Shown here in pieces: positions 52,649-61,227 of a stretch of 64,000 bases of DNA; the first letter of the stretch is position 1; the number at the start of each line of letters is the position of its first letter. Below the pieces are notes generated by a model. That model was not told the DNA's origin. It searched no databases and was given only the letters and a program-made list of their open reading frames with translations. The stretch is from contig CBDCCV010000002.1 of NCBI GenBank assembly GCA_965215025.1, forward strand, positions 558,001 through 622,000. Reading direction: 5' to 3'. This DNA comes from CBDCCV01 sp965215025. GTDB taxonomy: Bacteria > Bacteroidota > Rhodothermia > Rhodothermales > Salinibacteraceae. The position numbers and the translations under genes are program-made.

Positions 52649-53024
52649 GGCAGAAAACGGGTTGGGTGAAAGAGATCGGCAGGCGCCGGCGGAGCGGGAG
52701 CGGAGCGGGAGCGGAGCGGGAGCGGAGCGGGAGGTGAGGCCGTCCGCGCGTCTTCCAAGGGCAACGCCGCGCCCGCCCGGAGGTGCCGGCGGGCGGATTA
52801 CGATTGCGTTGCGGCCAGGGCCTCACGCGGCTTTTGAGACCGTTATTGCAATTCAGGAAAAACCTGTCGCAGAGGCGACAGGGGCTATCACAAGAGCGAC
52901 ACGGCGGCTCAGTGCAAGGGGTTGTCGCTTCTCTGAAAGACCTTTTCCGCCCCGCTGCCTATGCTGACGAGCGACGGGTTAAACCCCCCGCCTTTCGCTC
53001 GCCAACCACCGCAGAGGGAACGCC
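52649..53024. other. Intergenic region with an 11-bp tandem repeat and a hairpin
   Basis: No gene is supported in these 376 bases. The sequence holds four copies of an 11-base unit at 52691-52734 and a perfect 8-bp hairpin (CCTGTCGC/GCGACAGG, 52863-52882). Divergent promoters for the reductase and the surface-repeat gene should lie here, but none is clear. Confidence 0.45.
52691..52734. repeat. (GGAGCGGGAGC)4 tandem repeat
   Basis: Four perfect or near-perfect copies of an 11-base unit lie just upstream of the aldo/keto reductase start. As a simple repeat near a promoter, it could vary in copy number between strains. Confidence 0.85.
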
Positions 53025-54002
53025 ATGCTGCTGCCGAACCGCCGTACTCAAACGTGCTGCCTTACCGCACGAATGCCGCTGCTGATCGCGGCGACGGTTT
53101 CCATCGTGTACGCCGCGTTCGCGCTAGTGAGTAACGCGCAAGACGCCGAGCAGCCGGCGGACTCTTTCACGCTGCTCTCGGAAAGCGATACCGCAGACGG
53201 AAAGCACCGCTACGGCGCCTGGTACACGCCGTCGGAGGCGCAGTCCATCACCGGCGTGAGCGTCGGTCCGTTCTTGTCCGACCTGTTTCATAAGGAGCAG
53301 GCGCAGACGCTCAACGGCTTCGCCGTCGAGATCATCGGTCCAGGCGCGATCACGCCGCTCTTTCTTTTGCTCGCCCCGATCGCTCCGGAGCTTCCTCCTC
53401 ATCCGATCAGGCACCCGTTCTTCTCTTCCGATACAACAGGACGGGGAATCTTCGCTTCTGACACGACGGGCCGGGAGCTTTCCAGCGTAGCGGACAGTCT
53501 GGCGCAGGACTCGGCGCGGTCAAACGCCGCAGCCGATGGCGGCCTCTCCTCTGCGCTTAGAAGCACATCCGTGAACGGCGTCTTGGTTTCGGTTGGGGGG
53601 ACGGGCGTTGGGCACCTGCAGGGCATTGGCATTCACGGTCTTACGGGCGGGGGGAAGGACCTGAGCGGCCTGAGCGTCGCTGGTTTGTTCAGCGCTACGA
53701 CCGGGCAGATAAGCGGCGTCAGCGCTGCGGGCCTCATCAACATAGCGCAGCACGCGCGCGACGTCGTGCTCGGCGGCGTGTGGGCCGTGGTGACGGAAGA
53801 CCTCGTGGGCGTGACGGGCGGCGCGATCAACCACGTCAACCGCGGGCGGGGGCTGATGCTGGGGGCGTGGACGGCGAGCGCCGATCTCCGCGGCGGGCAG
53901 GTGGGCCTCGTCAACACCTCAGCGCGGACGCGCGGCGTACAGATCGGCCTCCTCAACGTGACCTCGAAGCGCACGCTCCCGCTCTTGAACTGGGGGTTCT
54001 GA
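53025..54002 (+). CDS. LA_2272-type surface-repeat protein
   Basis: 325 residues. A hydrophobic N-terminal segment (LLIAATVSIVYAAFALVS) acts as signal or anchor. The C-terminal half (from ~residue 185) is built of short Gly-rich units such as GLSVAGLFSATTGQISGVSAAGLINI, seen here in pieces, and ends GVQIGLLNVTS, which is characteristic of LA_2272-type surface repeat proteins. The middle has a repeated SSDTTGRGIF/ASDTTGRELS motif. It probably forms a beta-rich surface structure. Function unknown. Confidence 0.7.
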   Translation: MLLPNRRTQTCCLTARMPLLIAATVSIVYAAFALVSNAQDAEQPADSFTLLSESDTADGKHRYGAWYTPSEAQSITGVSVGPFLSDLFHKEQAQTLNGFAVEIIGPGAITPLFLLLAPIAPELPPHPIRHPFFSSDTTGRGIFASDTTGRELSSVADSLAQDSARSNAAADGGLSSALRSTSVNGVLVSVGGTGVGHLQGIGIHGLTGGGKDLSGLSVAGLFSATTGQISGVSAAGLINIAQHARDVVLGGVWAVVTEDLVGVTGGAINHVNRGRGLMLGAWTASADLRGGQVGLVNTSARTRGVQIGLLNVTSKRTLPLLNWGF

Positions 54003-54054
54003 AGCGCGACCGCCTCTCCACATCTCGCTCCACTCCCATAACCCTGAAACGACC

Positions 54055-54348
54055 ATGTCTCAACAGAATCCGCACGGCATCCAGCGCGACTCCGGCGCGT
54101 GGCTCTTCTTCGTCAAAGTCTGCTTCGCCGTCGCCGTCACGGCGATGGGCATAGGCGTTGCGCTCCTGCCCGTGGGCTTCTGGGCGAAGGGCTACGTCGC
54201 GATGGGCGCGCTCCTTCTCATCGCCTCGACCTTCATGCTGGCGAAGACGCTCCGCGACGCGCATGAGGCCGATAAGATCATCAACCGCATGAACGAGGCC
54301 CGCGCCGAGCGGATGCTCACGACCGCCTACTCCGCCGACGAATCCTGA
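54055..54348 (+). CDS. YiaA/YiaB-type two-helix membrane protein
   Basis: A 97-residue protein with two transmembrane helices (AWLFFVKVCFAVAVTAMGIG and YVAMGALLLIASTFMLAKTL) separated by a short turn, as in the YiaAB family. Function unknown. It lies between the surface-repeat gene and the lysophospholipid transporter fusion on the same strand, with gaps of about 50 bases. Confidence 0.85.
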   Translation: MSQQNPHGIQRDSGAWLFFVKVCFAVAVTAMGIGVALLPVGFWAKGYVAMGALLLIASTFMLAKTLRDAHEADKIINRMNEARAERMLTTAYSADES

Positions 54349-54395
54349 CAGGCGCATCCGCTCCCGCCTTTCCTTTCTACCCAACGGATAGAACG

Positions 54396-56354
54396 ATGAA
54401 CGCCACCACGCCAACCCTTGAACGTCCCGCGCCGCCGTCCGCTCCGCAGGAACCGGCGCCGGAGAAGAAGAAAACGTCCATGCTCGACCTGCTGCGGCAG
54501 CGGCGCTTCGGGCCGTTTTTCCTGACGCAGTTCTTAGGCGCGTTCAACGACAACGTGTTCAAAAACGCGCTTCTCATCCTCATCGTCTACCAAAGCGCCG
54601 AGGCGCTGGCCGGCGGCGTAAACCTGTGGACGAACCTCTGCGCCGGCCTCTTCATCCTCCCGTACTTCCTCTTCTCCGCCACGGCGGGGCAGATCGCCGA
54701 CAAGCTCGAGAAGGGCCGCCTCATCCGCTACGTCAAGCTTTTCGAGATCGTGCTGATGATCGGCGCGGCGGCGGGGTTTTACTTCCAGCAGGTGCCGCTC
54801 CTCATCGGCCTCTTGTTTCTGATGGGGACGCAGTCCACCCTTTTCGGGCCGGTGAAGTACAGCATCCTGCCGCAGCACCTCCGCAAAGAAGAACTCGTCG
54901 GCGGGAACGGGTGGGTGGAGATGGGGACGTTTCTGGCGATTCTCTTGGGCACGCTCGCGGGCGGCGTGCTGATCGGCGTCGAGGGGTGGGGGCGGGCGCT
55001 CGTGGCGGGAGCGCTCGTCATGATCGCGGTGCTCGGCTACCTCACGAGCCGGGGCGTGCCCGTGGCGCCGGCGGCCGATCCGGGGCTGCGCATCTCGCGG
55101 AATCCGATCCGGGAGACGGTGCGGACGCTGCGGCTCATCCGCGAGCGGCGCTCGATCTGGCTTTCGATCTTGGGCATCTCGTGGTTCTGGTTCTACGGCG
55201 CGCTCGTTCTGGCGCAGCTTCCGGCCTTTGCGCACGACGTGCTCGGCGGCGGCGAGGGCGTGGTGACGCTGCTGCTGGCGCTCTTTTCGGTGGGCATCGG
55301 GATGGGGTCGCTCCTGTGCAAGAAGCTGTCAGGCGATCAGGTGGAGCTGGGCCTCGTGCCCTTCGGCGCGGCGGGGCTGACGCTCTTCGGGGCCGATCTC
55401 TTTTTCGCCAGCCCGGATTTTTCTTCAGCGGGCGGCGCGCTTGTGGGGGCGGCGGAGTTTCTGGCGCGCAGCGGAAGCTGGCGCGTGGCGATGGACGTGG
55501 TGATGATCGGGTGCTTCGGCGGGTTTTTCATCGTGCCGCTCTACGCGCTGGTGCAGGAGCGCAGCCGCGAAAAACACCGCGCGCGCGTCATCGCTGGGGC
55601 GAACATCGTGAACGCGGCCTTCATGGTTCTGGCCGCTATCGTGGCTGCCGGCCTCCTGGCGGCGGGGCTAACGATCCCGCAGCTTTTCCTCGCCACCGCG
55701 CTGATGAACGCCGTCGTGGCCGCGTACCTCTTCACGCTCCTGCCCGAGTTCCTGATGCGCTTCTGCGTGTGGTTTCTCATCAGCACGGCGTACCGAGTCG
55801 AGGCTGCGGGGCTGAAGCACATCCCGGAGAAAGGCGGCGCTTTGCTCGTGGCGAACCACGTTAGCTACGTGGACGCGCTCATCATCGGCGGGCGGTGCCG
55901 GCGGCCCGTGCGCTTTGTGATGGACTACGGCATCTACAACACGCCGGGCTTGCGGTGGCTTTTCCGGCTGGCGCAGGTGATCCCCATCGCTTCGGCGAAG
56001 CGGCACCCGGAGGTGCTCGACGCCGCCTACGAGCGCATCGCCGAGGAGCTGGCGGCGGGGAACGTCGTCGGCCTCTTCCCCGAAGGCCACCTCACGCGCG
56101 ACGGCGGCATCCAACCGTTCCGCCCCGGCGTCGAGCGGATCGTCGAAAGAACGCCCGTGCCCGTCGTGCCGATGGCGCTCAGCGGCCTCTGGGGCAGCGT
56201 CTTCAGCCGGGAGGGGAGCAGCGTGTGGCGCCGGTCGTCAAGCGAGCTGCTGTCGAAGGTGGGCTTGCGCGTGGGCGCGCCGCTTGCGCCGGAGAAGGCC
56301 ACGGCGGAGGCGCTGGAGGCGCGGGTGCGGGTGCTGCGTGGCGAGCGGGCTTGA
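54396..56354 (+). CDS. LplT-like MFS transporter fused to a PlsC-type acyltransferase
   Basis: 652 residues. The first ~430 form a 12-helix MFS transporter of the lysophospholipid transporter type (FLGAFNDNVFKNALLIL, DKLEKGRLIRYVK). The last ~200 are a 1-acylglycerol-3-phosphate acyltransferase with NHVSYVDAL (H-x4-D) and FPEGHLTRDG. This resembles the Aas/LplT system, in which lysophospholipid is flipped inward and reacylated, but the acyl-ACP synthetase domain of Aas is absent. The acyl donor is therefore unknown; acyl-ACP from fatty acid synthesis is likely. Confidence 0.92.
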   Translation: MNATTPTLERPAPPSAPQEPAPEKKKTSMLDLLRQRRFGPFFLTQFLGAFNDNVFKNALLILIVYQSAEALAGGVNLWTNLCAGLFILPYFLFSATAGQIADKLEKGRLIRYVKLFEIVLMIGAAAGFYFQQVPLLIGLLFLMGTQSTLFGPVKYSILPQHLRKEELVGGNGWVEMGTFLAILLGTLAGGVLIGVEGWGRALVAGALVMIAVLGYLTSRGVPVAPAADPGLRISRNPIRETVRTLRLIRERRSIWLSILGISWFWFYGALVLAQLPAFAHDVLGGGEGVVTLLLALFSVGIGMGSLLCKKLSGDQVELGLVPFGAAGLTLFGADLFFASPDFSSAGGALVGAAEFLARSGSWRVAMDVVMIGCFGGFFIVPLYALVQERSREKHRARVIAGANIVNAAFMVLAAIVAAGLLAAGLTIPQLFLATALMNAVVAAYLFTLLPEFLMRFCVWFLISTAYRVEAAGLKHIPEKGGALLVANHVSYVDALIIGGRCRRPVRFVMDYGIYNTPGLRWLFRLAQVIPIASAKRHPEVLDAAYERIAEELAAGNVVGLFPEGHLTRDGGIQPFRPGVERIVERTPVPVVPMALSGLWGSVFSREGSSVWRRSSSELLSKVGLRVGAPLAPEKATAEALEARVRVLRGERA

Positions 56355-56391
56355 GTGAACCAAGACTTCCTTCTCTCAAACTTTTCCGGCC

Positions 56392-56937
56392 ATGTTCAAC
56401 TCTGACAGAAATCCCGTTCTGCCAGTCATGTGCGCATCACTCCTGGCTTGCTTGCTGCTGATCGGGTGTGACTTCAGCCTGCTGACTCACGACGACCTCA
56501 CCTTCGAGCAACGCCCCTACCTTGGCGACGAACTGCGCATGGACGGGTTTTACTACGACTCCTACCTCACCCCGGAAGGGGACGGTCCCTTTTACTCTGT
56601 GCACTTCTTCTACCGGAACGGTGTCGTCAGGTACGTCGGCAGTTTCGAACGCCCTCTCGATTCACTCACGAGCGAAGACTTCCTCGACGGGGATAGTCGG
56701 TACGACTGGGGCCTCTTCCATGTGGACGGCGACCAGATCGCCTTCGAGCGCTGGTACCCGCCCTCGAAAACTCACACCATTGCCGCTATCCGTTCAGGCC
56801 GCATTCTCAACGACACCACGTTCGTCATCACGGAGTCCCGACGCTCGAACGGTGATGATGTACGCGAGGAAGACGAGACGTACCACTTCCGCGCGTTCAG
56901 CCCGAAGCCCGACAGCACGAGCCGTTTCCTCGACTAA
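56392..56937 (+). CDS. Hypothetical lipoprotein
   Basis: 181 residues. A lipobox ends LLLIGC. The mature part is beta-rich with aromatic and charged residues, including FYYDSYL and VHFFYRNGVVRYVGSF. No family recognised. It directly follows the lipid transporter fusion by 37 bases, so may be co-transcribed. Confidence 0.75.
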   Translation: MFNSDRNPVLPVMCASLLACLLLIGCDFSLLTHDDLTFEQRPYLGDELRMDGFYYDSYLTPEGDGPFYSVHFFYRNGVVRYVGSFERPLDSLTSEDFLDGDSRYDWGLFHVDGDQIAFERWYPPSKTHTIAAIRSGRILNDTTFVITESRRSNGDDVREEDETYHFRAFSPKPDSTSRFLD

Positions 56938-56982
56938 AGAAGGCAGGGCCGCACGCTGCCATACGCTCACCTCCGCCGCGCA

Positions 56983-57504
56983 TCACTGCCCCGGCTCACG
57001 CTTCTCCGACCCCGAAACGCGCGCGTCCATCGCGGCCACCTTCTCCTTGAGCGCCTCTTTGTGCTCGATGAAGCGCTGCATGAGCGCGTCGTCGTGGACG
57101 GCGAGGATCTGCACGGCGAGGAGGCCGGCGTTTTTTCCTCCGCCGATGGCGAGGGTGCCCACCGGCACGCCGCCCGGCATCTGCACGACGGAGAGGAGCG
57201 AGTCCATCCCGCCTAGGTCCGAAGTCGGCACCGGGACGCCGAGGACGGGGAGCGGCGTCGCAGCGGCGATCATGCCGGGCAGGTGCGCCGCCTTCCCCGC
57301 GCCGGCGATGATGACCTTGAGGCCGCGCCCGCGCGCTTCTTTGGCGTAGCGGTGCATCACACCCGGCGTCCGGTGCGCCGAGAGCACGCGCATCTCGAAC
57401 GGCACGCCGAAGTCTTCAAGCACGTCGGCGGCCTCTTGCATCACCGGCAGATCCGACTCGCTGCCCATCGCAATGCCTACGGAAGGAGAGGCTTGGTCGC
57501 TCAC
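56983..57504 (-). CDS. purE: N5-carboxyaminoimidazole ribonucleotide mutase
   Basis: A 173-residue PurE. The GSESDLPVM and SAHRTP motifs (catalytic His) and GAGKAAHLPGMIAA are present. It moves the carboxyl group of N5-CAIR in purine synthesis, after PurK. PurK lies ~5.8 kb upstream on the same strand; the two are often adjacent or fused, so the intervening island seems to have separated them. Confidence 0.95.
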   Translation of the reverse strand: MSDQASPSVGIAMGSESDLPVMQEAADVLEDFGVPFEMRVLSAHRTPGVMHRYAKEARGRGLKVIIAGAGKAAHLPGMIAAATPLPVLGVPVPTSDLGGMDSLLSVVQMPGGVPVGTLAIGGGKNAGLLAVQILAVHDDALMQRFIEHKEALKEKVAAMDARVSGSEKREPGQ

Positions 57505-57609
57505 GGGGGATGCGCGGGATCAGTGCATGGCTTTGCGTGAAGCGAGAGTTTAGGGGAAAGTCGAGCTTCAAGCAACAACTGTCGTAACCATTTCTAAACG
57601 CTCTGCAGG

Positions 57610-57638
57610 TTGAACTTACGAGGCGACGTTGCTAAATT
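57610..57638 (+). promoter_or_regulatory. Candidate promoter of the AraC-type gene
   Basis: TTGAAC (57610-57615), a 17-base spacer and TAAATT (57633-57638), 27 bases before the ATG of the disrupted AraC gene. The surrounding sequence is A/T-rich. Confidence 0.45.
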
Positions 57639-58060
57639 GAAAATACCTCGAAGGCGCGTTCGTCCATGAGACTTGTTTCCGATTGCAGCTATGACTTCGC
57701 GTTATGGCCCCCCCCCGATAGTCACGGTATCATTCAACAACAGGTTGAAGCTTACCGGACGAGTCTGCCCTCGCCTGACCCGAGCTGGCCCGTTGGCGTG
57801 CGGGTCGTCATGGGCGACTTGCACGAGCATCTCTTTGACGCGGGGTTGCGGATAAAAGACGTGATGCAGCGTTGCGGCACGTGCAACCACAACATTTCGA
57901 GCCGTTTTGCTCTCTTCGTGGGTGCGGGACCGAAAGCGTACACCATTGCGCACCGCCTTGAGTTGGCGAAGCGACTGCTTTGACCTGACCCCCGAAAACT
58001 GGACACGCCGCTTGCGTTAGAATTTGCTACTTTGAGGTCCCCAACCCAACGAGAGGGACC

Positions 58061-58327
58061 ATGAAAAAGAAGGCCTTCACCAACGAGCAGATCGGGTACG
58101 CCCTGCGCCAGGCCGAGGCCGGCAAGACCGTGGCCGAGATTTGCCGCGAGCTCGGCATCAGCCAGCAGACGTTCTACCGGTGGCGGCGCAAGTTCGCCGG
58201 CATGGGTGTAGCTGAACTCAATCGCCTCAAAGAACTGGAGCGCGAGAACAAGCGGCTCAAACAGCTCGTCGCCGATCTCTCGCTCGACAAGCACATGCTT
58301 CAAGAGGTGATCGCAAAAAAGCTCTGA
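58061..58327 (+). CDS. IS3-family transposase OrfA
   Basis: 88 residues: a helix-turn-helix (AEICRELGISQQTFYRWRRKF) followed by a leucine-zipper-like coiled coil (RLKELERENKRLKQLVADL). The end of the gene holds A-AAA-AAG in frame, a -1 frameshift heptamer, three bases before the last codons. Frameshift yields OrfAB, the full transposase. Confidence 0.95.
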   Translation: MKKKAFTNEQIGYALRQAEAGKTVAEICRELGISQQTFYRWRRKFAGMGVAELNRLKELERENKRLKQLVADLSLDKHMLQEVIAKKL

Positions 58328-58347
58328 AGCCGGCTCATAAGCGCGAC

Positions 58348-59187
58348 TTGGTGGACTTTCTGCATGTCGGTTTTGAGGTTGGTCGCCGCCGCGCCTGCCA
58401 GCTCGTCGGACTGAGCCGCTCTACGTACTACTACGAGAGCCAAGCCCGGAGCCGCGACGCGTTGCGCATTCGCCTGCGCGACCTTGCCGGCGTTCACGTT
58501 CGCTACGGGTACCGCCGTCTGCACGCGCTTCTGCGCCGCGAAGGCTGGCGAGTCAACCATAAGCTGGTGCAGCGTCTTTATCGCGAAGAGGGTCTGCAGG
58601 TGCGCACGAAGAGTCGGAAGAAACAGGCCAGCCGCCCACGCACGGTTTGGCCTGAACCAAACCGGCCCAACCAGCACTGGTCGATGGATTTTGTGCACGA
58701 CCAGCTCGCCGACGGCCGCCGGTTCCGCTGTCTGACGTTAGTGGATCACTTTAGCCGTGTGAGTCCTGCAATCGAGGTCGATCAGTCGCTCACCGGACAC
58801 CGCGTCGTAGCCGTGCTTGAGTGCTTGGTAGCGTCTTACGGCTGCCCAGAGGTGGGCTACCCAGAGGTGATCTTCATCGACAATGGAACGGAGTTTACCT
58901 CGAAAGCAGTAGATCAGTGGGCGTACGAGAACGGAGTCAAGCTCGACTTCAGCCGTCCGGGCACGCCCACGGACAACGCCTTCGTCGAATCGTTCAACGG
59001 AAGGCTGCGCGAGGAGTGCTTGAACCTGCACTGGTTTACTTCGCTGGCCGACGCTCGGCAGACCATCGAAGCGTGGCGTCAGGCCTACAACGGCCATCGC
59101 CCGCATAGCTCGCTGGGGTACCTGACCCCGGCGGAATACCTGTCCAACTGGACGCCAACCGAAACCTCAGAAGCAGCGCTTTTTTAA
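58348..59187 (+). CDS. IS3-family transposase OrfB (DDE catalytic part)
   Basis: About 279 residues in the -1 frame relative to orfA, probably made as an OrfAB fusion by slippage at A-AAA-AAG. It has an HTH_21-type part (GRRRACQLVGLSRSTYYY) and the rve core with Asp in SMDFVHD, Asp in IDNGTEF and Glu in NAFVESFNGRLREEC. All three catalytic residues are present, so the element looks competent. TTG at 58348 is only the nominal start; the frame is open upstream to the slippery site. Confidence 0.92.
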   Translation: MVDFLHVGFEVGRRRACQLVGLSRSTYYYESQARSRDALRIRLRDLAGVHVRYGYRRLHALLRREGWRVNHKLVQRLYREEGLQVRTKSRKKQASRPRTVWPEPNRPNQHWSMDFVHDQLADGRRFRCLTLVDHFSRVSPAIEVDQSLTGHRVVAVLECLVASYGCPEVGYPEVIFIDNGTEFTSKAVDQWAYENGVKLDFSRPGTPTDNAFVESFNGRLREECLNLHWFTSLADARQTIEAWRQAYNGHRPHSSLGYLTPAEYLSNWTPTETSEAALF

Positions 59188-60269
59188 CTCAGCAGGGTGT
59201 CCAGAATTGGGGGGCACGTCAGCTTCGCCACGAACAACTTCAGCAGGTGAAGATACTGCGGGTTGCGCTGGCTGTGGGGTACGAAAGCCAGAGTGCATTT
59301 ACAAAGGCTTTCAAATCACGTGAAGGCTGCACACCGGCTACCTTTAGGATACGGGTAGAAAAGTGAAGAAGAAGTTCAAGAAAGAGGAGAAGCGTAGGGA
59401 GCGAGTGCCACCATATGATATGCATGTGACCGAGAGCGACTCTCACGAAAAACGGAGATGCTCGCTACGAAACGCGGTTACTGTCTCGCTCAATCTACCG
59501 TGCTCAGCAGGGGGTTATCAGCATGAAGAAGATCGCCGCAGTTCTTTTCCTAACCATTGCACTTTGGGGTTGTGACACGTCTTCGGTCGCGCCACAGGAA
59601 GCAGAAGACTAAGCCGTTCAAGCTCACCAAGCAACGATCAAAGCCAACGAACTCGCTCAGAGAAAAGGGCGCGTCACCTACGATGAGAGGACCCTGGAAA
59701 TCTCCCAAGGGATTCCGGGCTTCGGTGGCATGTTTGTCAGCGAGGCAGGCCGACTGACAGTTTATCTCACAAATCCATCGGCTCAGCAGGAAGGAGCTAA
59801 AGCTGTTCTTTCACAACTCCAGCCACTCACAAAGGCGCTCGAAAGAGCGCGCAACGTCGCTCGTGAATATGACCAGAAAGACCTGAGCGGCCTTTCAGTA
59901 AGCAACCTCGAAGCTGTGGAAGGTGATTACGCATTCGGACGTCTCTATGTCTGGCATCAGCAGGCGACAAAGCAGATTCTTGGAGAACAGGGCGTCTATT
60001 CCACAGACATCTTGGAAGCTGAGAACCGGTTGCGCATTGGCGTCGCAGATGACGCCGTTATGAGGTCAGTCGAGAAACGCTTAACCGACCTGGGGATTCC
60101 TGTAGAAGCTGCGATCATCGAAGTGGAACAGCCCAGGGTGTTTCTCGCGGGGACTTCTGCTTCGTCCATGGATCTTCCGCCCTGGTGGAAGTCGTCGAGC
60201 TTGAGGACCTCTTGGAGAAACTACGGGTTCGGCGCGGGCATACAGATAGGGTACGGTAGCAATAGCCTA

Positions 60270-61227
60270 ACCCAAGTTGTGACCTATGCGAGCGTAGCGG
60301 CCATAGTTGAAAATGGCGATGTCCAGGCGCCATGTTGAGCCGGTAAACCGCCAAGTTTGCCCACCTCAACGCCGCTGCCATGGACACCGCCATCACTGCA
60401 ATCTACTGCCTCACCGACGACTTTCTCAAAGCCCTCGGCCACCGCGAAGACGCCCAAAGCACCATGTCCGATGCCGAGGTCATCACCACCGCCCTCGTGG
60501 CTGCGCGCTACTTCGGCGGCAACTTCGAGTCCGCGCGCGAGCACCTCTGCAGGCCTGACCTCATTCCCAGAATGCTCTCTCGCAGTCAGTTCAACCGGCG
60601 CCTGCACCGGCTTACCGCCCTGGTCGTGCGCCTCTTCGAGGTCCTGGGCCGGTGCTGGAAAGGTCAGTCTCCAGGCAACGACTTCCTGATTGACTCCTTC
60701 CCCGTAGCCTGCTGCGACGACATCCGCATTCGGCGCTCGCGCCTTTATCCGCTGGAAGAGACCGGCGGCGCTTTTCGAGGCTACACCGCCTCGAAACGGC
60801 GTTTTTTCTACGGCGTGAAGGCTCATCTTCTGACGACTTCCGAGGGGCGTCCGGTGGAACTGGTGCTCACGCCCGGCTCGCACAGCGACGTGCGCGCGCT
60901 TGACTACTTCAGCTACGACCTGCCCGAAGGCGCGACCATCTACAGTGACAAAGCTTACAACGACTACTTCGTTGAGGACGAACTCGCTGCCGGCCAGGGC
61001 GTGACCCTCTCGCCGATGCGGCGCAAGAACTCGAAGCGGCCCGTGGAGCAGTTCGTCGCCTTCGTGCAGCACTACACCCGCAAGGCAATCGAGACCGCCG
61101 GTAGTCTCATCGAACGGCTCTTGCCGAAGTCGATCCATGCTGTCACCGCGCGCGGGTTCGAGTTGAAGGTGGTCTTGTTCGTGTTGGCCTGCAGCATCAC
61201 CACTGGCCTGTAGGTCACAACTTGGGT
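60270..61227 (+). mobile_element. IS982-family insertion sequence, complete
   Basis: 958 bp with perfect 17-bp terminal inverted repeats starting ACCCAAGTTGTGACCTA, and a 7-bp target duplication TAGCCTA (60263-60269 and 61228-61234). ACCC ends and 7-bp duplications are typical of IS982. One transposase gene fills it. Confidence 0.93.
60380..61213 (+). CDS. IS982-family transposase
   Basis: 277 residues, normal for IS982. The N-terminal part AITAIYCLTDDFLKALG is typical. The DDE residues are likely Asp in IDSFPVACCDD, Asp in YSDKAYNDY and Glu in TAGSLIERLLP. ATG at 60380; stop eight codons before the right terminal repeat ends. It appears intact. Confidence 0.93.
   Translation: MDTAITAIYCLTDDFLKALGHREDAQSTMSDAEVITTALVAARYFGGNFESAREHLCRPDLIPRMLSRSQFNRRLHRLTALVVRLFEVLGRCWKGQSPGNDFLIDSFPVACCDDIRIRRSRLYPLEETGGAFRGYTASKRRFFYGVKAHLLTTSEGRPVELVLTPGSHSDVRALDYFSYDLPEGATIYSDKAYNDYFVEDELAAGQGVTLSPMRRKNSKRPVEQFVAFVQHYTRKAIETAGSLIERLLPKSIHAVTARGFELKVVLFVLACSITTGL

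Larger units (their letters stand above)
57981..59221 (+). mobile_element. IS3-family (IS407-like) insertion sequence, complete
   Basis: 1241 bp. The imperfect terminal inverted repeats read TGACCTGACCCCC...TGGACAC at the left and TGACGTGCCCCCC...TGGACAC at the right. Target duplication GCTT (57977-57980 and 59222-59225) is 4 bp, as for the IS407 group. It holds orfA and orfB with an A-AAA-AAG slippery site between them. It sits within the AraC gene. Confidence 0.93.
57666..59366 (+). pseudogene. AraC-type regulator split by an IS3-family element
   Basis: The 5' part (57666-57980) encodes ~105 residues, ending in the first AraC helix-turn-helix (IKDVMQRCGTCNHNISSRF, ELAKRLL). The 3' part (59226-59366) encodes the second (VALAVGYESQSAFTKAF, CTPATFRIRVEK). 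Removing the IS (57981-59221) and one GCTT copy joins the two in frame with no other change, giving an intact 151-residue protein with a ~45-residue N-terminal part. The insertion is therefore recent on the scale of decay. The 5' fragment can still be translated to the IS-provided stop but lacks the second half of the DNA-binding domain. Confidence 0.88.

Noticed and set aside
52691..52734. CRISPR-like repeat
   Set aside because: Four head-to-tail 11-base units without spacers; a simple tandem repeat.
57666..57983. A stand-alone 105-residue AraC-like gene
   Set aside because: It stops at the IS end; the missing second helix-turn-helix is found in frame on the other side of the IS.
59730..60338. 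A separate 202-residue gene starting at 59730
   Set aside because: The frame is continuous from the signal peptide at 59523 except for one stop, and its last ~23 codons are IS982 sequence.
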